Origin: Thalassiosira profunda
Lineage: Eukaryota; Bacillariophyta; Thalassiosirophyceae; Thalassiosirales; Thalassiosiraceae
Direction: 5' to 3'
DNA: 24,380 bases
Assembly: GCA_036939355.1 (NCBI GenBank)
Contig: JALLAP010000073.1
Location: 1-24,380 of the forward strand
The notes under the pieces were generated by a model, which saw only the letters and a program-made list of their open reading frames with translations, did not search any database and was not told where the DNA came from. This document shows, piece by piece, positions 18,370-24,380 of this stretch. The position numbers and the translations under genes are program-made. The first letter of the stretch is position 1; each line of letters opens with the position of its first letter.

Positions 18370-18925
18370 GTTGCGCCAGCGTGGCAGGAGAGCTAGAAAT
18401 GACGTGCTGGAGGTGAGCAGAGAGGCGTTAGAGGGAAGGGCTGCGGCGGAGGAAACCAAACATCCGCAGATAAATATTTTCCCACAGACTGGAAGGCGGC
18501 CGACCGCCCCGGATTGCCGACGGCAATCCGAATTCGGTTTGCTTGCTGGCTGATGTGCGAGATCGCGATCCAATAACCAAGCCCGCTCCACCGCGACAGC
18601 TCCAAGCACACGCGTCCGGAGTTACCTCGGCACGCCCTCTCCCCACCGATGCGCCGCCGCCGAACCTATGCTGAGAGCTGACGCCGCCCTGAGCCTTGTC
18701 GGGCGGGGGACGGGGGAGCGAGCGGGGGCGACTGAGCTTGTTGCTGCTTGCCGCTACCTACCTACCAACGGTACGACGTAAAAGTTAGCTTCCTCTCCTC
18801 TCTCCGCTCGTGCGTCGTGCGAGGTCGTGCGTGCGTGGCCGCGCGGGCGCCCCGACCCCCGACTCCCCGACGAACCTGGCGGCCTGGCTGCCCGGCCATT
18901 CACAGCCCAGCACCTCCCCGCGAAG
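18370..18925. promoter_or_regulatory. Divergent intergenic region with TAC-rich motif and shared 22-nt element
   Basis: This is the region between the zinc-finger/LRR gene and the PDZ-ferredoxin gene. About 18450-18700 is GC-rich with no convincing coding frame. Near the right side lies CTACCTACCTACCAACGG (18754-18771; core TACCTACCAA at 18759-18768), directly followed by GTACGACGTAAA, one base, GTTAGCTTC (18771-18792), which recurs at 14893-14914. The block sits about 135-170 bp before ATG 18926, a sensible place for a transcription start. Confidence 0.45.
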
Positions 18926-19729
18926 ATGATCTCCTCAACCCTCGCGGCGGTCCTCATATCCGCGGCGTCGTGCGTCGACCCGGCGCGCGCGTTCGTCTCC
19001 GTCGCTGGCAGGCCCTCTGCATCTGCAATTGCACCTACGCAAAGACCGGCCACCTCTCTGTGCATGTCCACCCCCAAAACGCAATCCACACTCGCCCTTT
19101 CGCTCGAGAAGCCCCTCGGTCTCATCCTCGAAGAATCTGACGATGGCGTCGGCGGCGTGATCGTGACGGCCGTGAACGAGGGCGGATCGGCCTACGAGTC
19201 CCCCGACAAAGAGAGATTGGTCCCATCCAAAATTGCGACGGTCATGGGAGCGGACGTGACCGCGGCGAGCTTCGACGAAGTCATGGATGCGATTGTGGGC
19301 GCTCCGTCTCCGTTGGACATTGAATTTGCCGTCCCTGCTGCTGCAGAAGGCGACGCAGCACCGGCAGAGGAAGCGGAAGAGACCGCCGCCCCCACGTACA
19401 AAGTGGGCGACGTTGTGACCATTACGGTGCAGCAACCCGAGACGAACAAACCCGACATCCAACTGGAGGCGAGGGTGGGGGACAACCTCCGCAAGACGCT
19501 GCTGGCCAATAAGGACATTGAGCTGTACAGAGGCATGAAGAAAAAGCTGGGAAATTGCGGCGGCGGCATGCAGTGCGGGTGGTGCGCGGTCGAATTGGAG
19601 GATGCAGAGGGAGTGTGGGGCGAACGGAGCGATTACGAGGCGCAGAAGATTGGGAAGAATGGAAGCGACAAGTGCCGGCTGGCGTGCGCGAACAACATTG
19701 TGGGCCCCGCGACCGTTCGTACCCTGTGA
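18926..19729 (+). CDS. Plastid-targeted PDZ-domain 2Fe-2S ferredoxin-like protein
   Basis: ATG 18926 begins a signal peptide (MISSTLAAVLISAASC) with ARAFVS, an ASAFAP-like plastid site. Residues about 55-130 form a PDZ-like domain (LEKPLGLILEE, GGVIVTAVNEGGSAYES). An Ala/Glu-rich linker follows, and the last 110 residues are a 2Fe-2S ferredoxin fold. Cluster ligands are Cys211, Cys217 and Cys220 in NCGGGMQCGWC, with Cys250 or Cys254 as the fourth. The GGGxxCGxC loop resembles PnsB3/NDF4-type ferredoxin-like proteins of chloroplast NDH more than photosynthetic ferredoxin. An electron-transfer or structural role in the plastid, anchored through the PDZ domain, is inferred. The protein has 267 residues and no intron. 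It converges on the PDI gene (161 bp between stops). Confidence 0.85.
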   Translation: MISSTLAAVLISAASCVDPARAFVSVAGRPSASAIAPTQRPATSLCMSTPKTQSTLALSLEKPLGLILEESDDGVGGVIVTAVNEGGSAYESPDKERLVPSKIATVMGADVTAASFDEVMDAIVGAPSPLDIEFAVPAAAEGDAAPAEEAEETAAPTYKVGDVVTITVQQPETNKPDIQLEARVGDNLRKTLLANKDIELYRGMKKKLGNCGGGMQCGWCAVELEDAEGVWGERSDYEAQKIGKNGSDKCRLACANNIVGPATVRTL

Positions 19730-19890
19730 GCGGTGGTGAAGCAAAGGGCTTTGTTTGGGAGGTGCGGGGGAGCAAACATTGCGACGAGCTTCAAACGATT
19801 CTAGATGAAAGTTGTTGTCGAATCGCCCTCTATTCTGTGGTGTCGAGCCTTCCACAGTTCGCATGCACTCTCAGCGCGTTGTTCCATTTG

Positions 19891-20787
19891 TTACAGCTCG
19901 TCCTTCGTCGCAGGGGCCTCCCGGGTCTTCAGCACGCTCTTCATCAAGCCCAGCCCCTTCGCCTTCACGTCCGCAATCGCATCGTCCTTCTCTTGACTGA
20001 GTTGCTCGAACCGCTGCTGCAATTTCTCGACTTCCATCTCGAAGTTGATCTCCGCATCTTTGATGAACTCCTCCTCGCTCTCAATTTCGTTCTTCAGCTC
20101 GTTCAGCGACATGTCCTGGTACTTCTTGATTTGTGCCGTTTTGATGTCGTCGCAGAGCTCGATATTCTTCACGCTGCACAGCGGTCTATCCGAATGAAAC
20201 ATTGGGAGGTGAGAGTTTGTGTACGGCGTTACTGCATTTGCACTCACTTCAAGTTCTCGTCGGCAAACTGCTTCAAATCCTCGTAACCCCGGCCGCCATT
20301 GTATTCCTGCAAATCCGACGGATCGCCCCATTTCAGCGTCGGGAATCCCTGCACCCCATTGTCGTTGCACAGCGCCTCGCCCTCGGCCGTGCAATCGACA
20401 TCTGCCACCAGCTGCGTCGGGGAGTCGGCAAAGTCGGCAATGAGCTTGTCCCAATCGGGTTTGATCGCCTTGCAGTGTCCGCACCTGTTGAAGAGATGTG
20501 TTAGGTATTTATTTGCAAAGCATGACGCTCACAGGTGAAACGACCGACTGAAATTCGTGCCACATTGCAATTTCCGTCGTCCAACGTTGGTAACCAACGT
20601 CGGCACCATCAACAGCGCTCAACAGAGCTAGACCAGCCCGTCGCTTCTTCTACCTATCTCACCAAGGGGCAAAGAATTTGATGAAGACAACTTTGCCGTC
20701 CGTCTTCTCAAAATAATCGTCCGGCGTGAGTTCGATGGCCGACGCTGACGCCGCGACGGCGAGGAGGGCTGCTATTTGCTTCATCAT
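19891..20787 (-). CDS. ER protein disulfide isomerase-like protein, one thioredoxin domain, KDEL, three exons
   Basis: Exons are 20663-20787, 20248-20484 and 19891-20185; introns of 178 and 62 bp have GTGAG donors. The sum is 657 bp, 218 residues. ATG 20787 gives MMKQIAALLAVAASASA, a short signal peptide; in-frame ATG 20841 would place 18 polar residues before it. The thioredoxin domain has FFAPWCGHCKAIKPDW with active-site CGHC at 43-46 (split by intron 1 at the Trp codon), VDCTAEGEALC and the cis-Pro GFPTLKW. The last 90 residues are a charged helical or coiled region (EEEFIKDAEINFEMEVEK), and the protein ends in KDEL, so it is retained in the ER lumen and catalyses disulfide formation. It is shorter than classic PDI (one domain instead of four). 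It shares 185 bp with the divergent FKBP gene. Confidence 0.92.
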
Positions 20788-20972
20788 GAGATGTCTATGG
20801 GGTGTGGCGGCGTTGCTGCTCGAATTATCTAGGAGGCGCATTGCATGCAGCTCCTCAAAAAGACCCGATTTCCACGTGTCGCGCGTCCGCGTCCGGCGGT
20901 CCGAAAAATCTTTCCGCCAACTACATCATACACCTAGAGCCCTCGCCGCGCAGCAACCCCATCAACATCACC

Positions 20973-21527
20973 ATGGCGCCGCCGAAGACCCTCCTCGATA
21001 AGATTGTGGCCGCCATCCGCGCCCAGCCCCCGACCCCCAAGGGCGTCTCCCGCACCGCCATCACAAAATACTTGGCATCTGAGTACGACGTCGATGCCAA
21101 GTCAAAGGCTGCCATCAAGAGCGCGTTCAAGAAGGGCGTCGACAAGGGCGTGTTAGTGCAGACCGGGCAAAGCTTTCGGGTGGCGGGCGATCCCATCCCG
21201 GAGGTGCCGGAGGAGGAGAAGCTGAAGATCGAGGAGGTGAAGGAGGGGAAAGGACCGGCATGTGCCGAAGGAGATACAGTCGTAATGAAGTATGAGGGCA
21301 AATTGGACGATGGGAGCGTCTTTGACAAGGCAAGCAGCTTTGAGTTTACGCTGGGAGCAGGAGAAGTCATAAAAGGGTGGGATCAGGGCATTCCGGGTAT
21401 GAAGATTGGCGGGAAGCGTATACTCAGAGTTCCCTCAAAGCTCGGATATGGGAAGCGGGGTGCCCCGCCGGAAATACCGCCGAATGCTGATCTGCATTTC
21501 ATGGTGAAGTTGAAAGAAATCAGATGA
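20973..21527 (+). CDS. Linker-histone-like (H15) domain fused to FKBP peptidyl-prolyl isomerase
   Basis: ATG 20973 has a near-ideal context (ATCACCATGG). Residues about 5-75 look like a linker histone H1/H5 winged helix ([43 protein letters not shown]). Residues about 85-184 form an FKBP domain with the active-site set in place: VVMKYEGKL (Tyr), SVFDKASSF (Phe-Asp), [15 protein letters not shown] (Val-Ile and Trp), SKLGYGKRG (Tyr) and LHFMVKL (Phe). FKBPs isomerise prolyl bonds; nuclear FKBPs such as yeast Fpr4 act on histone tails. The fusion therefore suggests a nuclear, nucleosome-linked isomerase. No signal peptide or intron is seen. Length is 184 residues. Confidence 0.9.
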   Translation: MAPPKTLLDKIVAAIRAQPPTPKGVSRTAITKYLASEYDVDAKSKAAIKSAFKKGVDKGVLVQTGQSFRVAGDPIPEVPEEEKLKIEEVKEGKGPACAEGDTVVMKYEGKLDDGSVFDKASSFEFTLGAGEVIKGWDQGIPGMKIGGKRILRVPSKLGYGKRGAPPEIPPNADLHFMVKLKEIR

Positions 21528-21811
21528 TGGGGAGCCGTGGCATGGGCTAGATTTCGTTTCTATTGCAATACTTCAATGCGCAATTGAATGCTCTTCGTTG
21601 GAGCAATACGTTCACAAATCAAGTAGATCAGATCAGTACTAAGATGATTACTGATCAAGAAACTGCGTGCAAGACTTTTGAGAGGCCCCAAATGCATTTG
21701 CGGCCACCAAACTATCATCCACGGATTGCCTCAAAAGAACTCAAAGCCCGTGCTTCACATCCGCTGCCATCTCATTGAACCTCATCCAGCGAATGAATTG
21801 CCCCCACCAAA
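21528..21811. other. Convergent 3' intergenic region with a small inverted repeat
   Basis: This is a fairly AT-rich stretch after the FKBP stop. At 21631-21656 GATCAGTA and TACTGATC form a perfect 8-bp inverted repeat with a 10-nt spacer, which could fold as a hairpin in the FKBP 3' UTR. I see no gene. The first copy of assembly junction 3 follows. Confidence 0.5.
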
Positions 21812-21956
21812 CCCAAAAGCTTTTTACAGCTTGTACTTCATATCCTTGGGATCGAAGCCCGGCATGGGGAACCCGGCGGCAAANCCCAAAAGCTTTTTAC
21901 AGCTTGTACTTCATATCCTTGGGATCGAAGCCCGGCATGGGGAACCCGGCGGCAAA
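21812..21956. repeat. 72-bp direct repeat around a single n (assembly junction 3)
   Basis: Positions 21812-21883 and 21885-21956 are identical, separated only by the n at 21884. The right copy holds the last codons and stop of serine hydroxymethyltransferase; the left copy duplicates them downstream of the gene and does no harm to its frame. Confidence 0.95.
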
Positions 21957-23519
21957 CTCGTTCACCCTCTTCTTCAAAGCGGCAATGTCCTCGTTCCCGT
22001 CCAGGCACTTGACGAACTCCACCAACTTCGGGCCGCTCTTCTCCTGGATTTTCAACGCGATCTGCAACGCCTCGTGCAGGAACATGGCAATCTGCTCAAA
22101 GTCCGTCTCCACCATCTTTCGCGTCGTCAACGCCGGAGCCCCGATGCGCACGCCGCCGGGCGTCACAGCCGACCGATCCCCCGGCACGCAGTTCTTGTTG
22201 AGGGTGATCGCCACCGCATCGCACGTCTTCTCGAACTTGCTCCCCGTGATCTTCTGCGGCTTCAGATCCCACAGCACGAGGTGGTTCTCCGTTCCCCCGG
22301 TGGCGAGGGAGTACCCCAGGCTCACGAGCTTGGCCCCCAGCGCGGCCGCATTCTTCTTCACCTGCTTCGAGTACGTGTGGAACTCGGGCGTCATCACCTC
22401 CAACAGCTGCGTCGCCACCCCGGCGATCTGGTGCTCGTGCGGTCCCCCCTGCAGCGCCGGGAAGACGGCCTGGTTGATCTTATGCTCGAAGCCGCGGTCG
22501 TCCTTCCGGAAGAAGATCATGCCCGCGCGGGGTCCCCGGAGGGATTTGTGGGTCGTAGTCGTCACGACATCGCACAACTCAAACGGCGACGCCTGCTCCT
22601 TCGTCGCGACCAATCCCGAGATGTGCGCCATGTCCATGAGGAGGAGGGCGCCGTTGTCGTCGGCGATCTTGCGGAATTGGGCGTAGTCCCAATCGCGGGG
22701 GTAGGCCGATCCGCCGCAGATGATCATGGCGGGCTTGAAGAGGGCGGCGTCGCGGGCGAGCTGCTCGTAGTTGACGAGGCCGGAGACGGGATCGACCTGG
22801 TAGGGGAGGGATTCGAAGTAGACGGAGGTGGCCGAGACGGCCTTGCGGGTATTCTCCTTCTTGGAGTAGGTGTAGAATCCGTGGGTGAGGTGGCCGCCGC
22901 TGGGGAGGTCCAATCCCATGATGCGGTCGTGGGGTTTGAGGAGGGCGGTGTACACGGCGAAGTTGGCGGGGGAGCCGGAGTAGGGCTGGACGTTGACGCC
23001 CCACTTCTCGGGGTCGAGGCCGTACGCCTCCAACGCCCGGCTCTGGCACAGCTCCTCGACCTGGTCGACGACCTCGTTTCCGCCGTAGTAGCGCGCGTGG
23101 GGCAGGCCCTCGGAGTATTTGTTCGTCAGCGCCGAGCCGAGGCACTCCATGACGGCCTTGGAGGTGAAGTTCTCGGACGCGATGAGCTCGAGCGAGGTGT
23201 ACTGGCGGAACTTCTCCTGCTCGATGAGGTCGTGGAGCTTGGGATCGTGCTCGCTGAGGGGCTTGAGCCCGGTGAATTCCTGAATGAATGCAAATGGGTG
23301 AGCAAGTTTGGGTGAGCGAGAGGGTATCGATTGGGGTGCAAGGGGTGGTGCACGAGATAGAGGGGCATTGGCCGATGGCACATGCACCGACCCAGGTGCA
23401 CGTCACGTGTCACGTGCAGACCGCTGCCGCCGAGTTGCAAATCGACCCCGGCGCCGGGCGAGACTCACAAGATCCTTGAACGACGACATGGTTTGGCGCT
23501 TCTCGGTGGAGTAGGGCAT
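21897..23519 (-). CDS. SHMT: Serine hydroxymethyltransferase, probably cytosolic (one intron)
   Basis: This enzyme uses pyridoxal phosphate to convert serine and tetrahydrofolate to glycine and 5,10-methylene-THF. Exon 1 is 23469-23519 (17 codons), the intron is 23280-23468 (189 bp, GTGAGT...TTCAG), and exon 2 is 21897-23279; the total is 477 residues, normal for SHMT. Family blocks are [77 protein letters not shown] with the PLP Lys at about 262, and [15 protein letters not shown]. The first ATG is at 23519; ATG 23489 (MSSFKDL) has a better -3 base and may be the real start. There is no signal or transit peptide, hence the cytosolic call. Assembly junction 3 touches only its 3' end. Confidence 0.96.
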
Positions 23520-23862
23520 GGGGGCTGGATGCTATGAGGGCGGCACGCGGCTTGGTTGGGTGCTTTGTTGAGTTGCCGCCCCGCCGGCCTCCCGCCGCGT
23601 CGCGCGGGGTCGCTGAGTGGACGGCAAAATGGCGGGAAAAGATTTCTACATAAAGTGGAATTAGTAGAACGTTCTACATACGTAGGATCGAGTACCAATT
23701 TTGGAGGTAAGTTACCTAGCTTCAGTTTCTACGTTGTACAAAACCCCTACCAGGGGTGAAGTTGACAGCTTGAAAAGTGAAAAGGTTGAAAAGCAAGAGA
23801 GAGAGAAGCCCCGCCGGCAGGGGAGCCGGCACGGACGCAACCGGAGAGCCGGAGGCAGCAAC
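23520..23862. promoter_or_regulatory. Divergent promoter of SHMT and acidic-protein genes, 14-bp palindrome
   Basis: This 343-bp region lies between divergent ATGs. It has the perfect palindrome GTAGAACGTTCTAC (23664-23677), direct repeats TTCTACATA at 23644-23652 and 23672-23680, then ACGTAGG, GAGTACCAA and GGTAAGTTACCTAGCTTC up to 23723. The left end is GC-rich and the central 150 bp are AT-rich. The TACCAA and TAGCTTC strings echo the motifs upstream of other genes here. Confidence 0.45.
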
Positions 23863-24380
23863 ATGGACGCAGAAGGCGCGGCCGCGAGCAGTGGCGGCGG
23901 CGAGAACCCCGGCGGCGGCGGCGGGCTGGAGGTGGACACCGGCGCTGGCGCTGGCGCCGCGGCACAGGTTGACACGAGTTCCAGCGCCGCGGATCTGTTG
24001 GGAGACGCGGGACTGCTCCTCGGCTTCGCCCAGAGCCCCGCGGCCAAGGCGGCTGCCACGTCGCCTGCAGCTGATATAGCTGCCTCGGAGGGCCCTACAA
24101 GTTCAGGGGTTGGCGAGATGGGGAATTTGCAGTCGGCCGATTTGGGGGGTGAGGATGAGGCGAAGGCTGATGAGCCCGTTGATGGGCCGGGGGAAGAGGA
24201 TATGCCCAGTGAGGATACTGGTCGGAGCGGCGAGGCGGCCACCGTTGAAAAGGACCAGGAAGAGAAGAATGGCAGCGCGGCTGATGTTGCAGAAAAACCC
24301 GAGGCAGTGCCGTCCAAGCTTCCTCCCGTGAAGTCCGATTCCGGGGAGAACAAAGGGGAGGAAGACGAGCAATCTTTCTT
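23863..24380 (+). CDS. Acidic low-complexity protein, N-terminal part (runs off window)
   Basis: ATG 23863 sits in a strong context (AACATGG), and the frame stays open for 172 codons to the window edge. The first 40 residues are Gly/Ala-rich (GGGENPGGGGGLEVDTG), then Ala-rich (AKAAATSPAADIAASE), and from about residue 85 onward Glu/Asp/Lys/Pro-rich (GEEDMPSEDTGRSGEAA). No fold, signal peptide or known motif is visible; it looks intrinsically disordered, as in the N-terminus of a larger nuclear or cytosolic protein. Gly/Ala/Glu bias alone can create an open frame in GC-rich DNA, so the call rests on start context, the absence of stops and the promoter-like region before it. The opposite strand is open over the same stretch but is less protein-like. 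Confidence 0.6.
   Translation, partial: MDAEGAAASSGGGENPGGGGGLEVDTGAGAGAAAQVDTSSSAADLLGDAGLLLGFAQSPAAKAAATSPAADIAASEGPTSSGVGEMGNLQSADLGGEDEAKADEPVDGPGEEDMPSEDTGRSGEAATVEKDQEEKNGSAADVAEKPEAVPSKLPPVKSDSGENKGEEDEQSF

Noticed and set aside
18935..19864. Open frame of about 309 codons on the minus strand over the ferredoxin gene
   Set aside because: It is antisense to a protein with a presequence, PDZ and 2Fe-2S motifs, and is rich in Arg/Gly as expected for a shadow frame.
20584..20600. Inverted repeat ACGTTGGT-A-ACCAACGT in the PDI gene's first intron
   Set aside because: The arms are only 8 bp with a 1-nt centre; no gene, transposon end or known site is associated with it.
21678..23315. Long open frame on the + strand (about 545 codons) over the SHMT locus
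   Set aside because: It is antisense to a full-length, well-conserved SHMT and crosses the artefactual n. Its Leu/Arg/Glu-rich sequence is what GC-rich antisense DNA gives.
1..24380. tRNA, rRNA, CRISPR arrays, transposons or operon-like gene clusters
   Set aside because: By eye I found no cloverleaf, rRNA core, spaced direct-repeat array, transposase or long terminal repeat. The genes are independent eukaryotic units.

Overview
The window is nuclear DNA from a eukaryote, most likely a photosynthetic stramenopile alga with a secondary red plastid. Three predicted proteins begin with a signal peptide that ends in an ASAFAP-like Phe motif (ADAFAAP, SSAFQP, ARAFVS), the usual bipartite plastid presequence of that group. 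Introns are short (mostly 62-102 bp) with GTGAGT/GTAAGT donors. Gene content (helicase-associated-domain repeats, a membrane LRR protein with a CxCCTxCC tail, a receiver domain, F-box/SPRY proteins) fits the same group. I cannot name the species.

Layout, left to right: (1) receiver-domain fragment, +; (2) F-box-like protein, -; (3) plastid fibrillin, +; (4) F-box-like/SPRY protein, -; (5) plastid histidine-phosphatase, -; (6) six-repeat helicase-associated-domain protein with a Tudor-like insert, +; (7) M3 metallopeptidase with six exons, -; (8) BTB-SAP protein, +; (9) membrane LRR protein with four exons, -; (10) SIM/UBP-zinc-finger/LRR protein, -; (11) plastid PDZ-ferredoxin, +; (12) ER PDI-like protein ending in KDEL, -; (13) linker-histone-FKBP fusion, +; (14) serine hydroxymethyltransferase, -; (15) start of an acidic low-complexity protein, +. 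Strands alternate at 12 of 14 junctions, so nearly every gene shares a promoter region with one neighbour and a 3' region with the other. There is no operon or common pathway; these are mostly unlinked housekeeping, plastid, chromatin and signalling genes.

The assembly carries visible errors. Three single n characters are each flanked by two copies of the same 72 bp; collapsing each 73-bp insertion restores two broken genes. In addition four places look like loss of one base, three of them at or next to runs of four identical bases; putting one base back restores conserved domains or joins a plausible N-terminus. Gene boundaries below take this into account. In genes 5, 6, 7, 9 and 12 the summed exon lengths become exact multiples of three after these corrections and the splice sites given, which is the main support for the models.

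The most interesting biology is in domain combinations: linker histone H15 plus FKBP, PDZ plus 2Fe-2S ferredoxin, SUMO-interacting-like motifs plus UBP zinc finger plus ribonuclease-inhibitor-like LRRs, and helicase-associated repeats around a Tudor-like domain, together with a recurring TAC-rich promoter motif.
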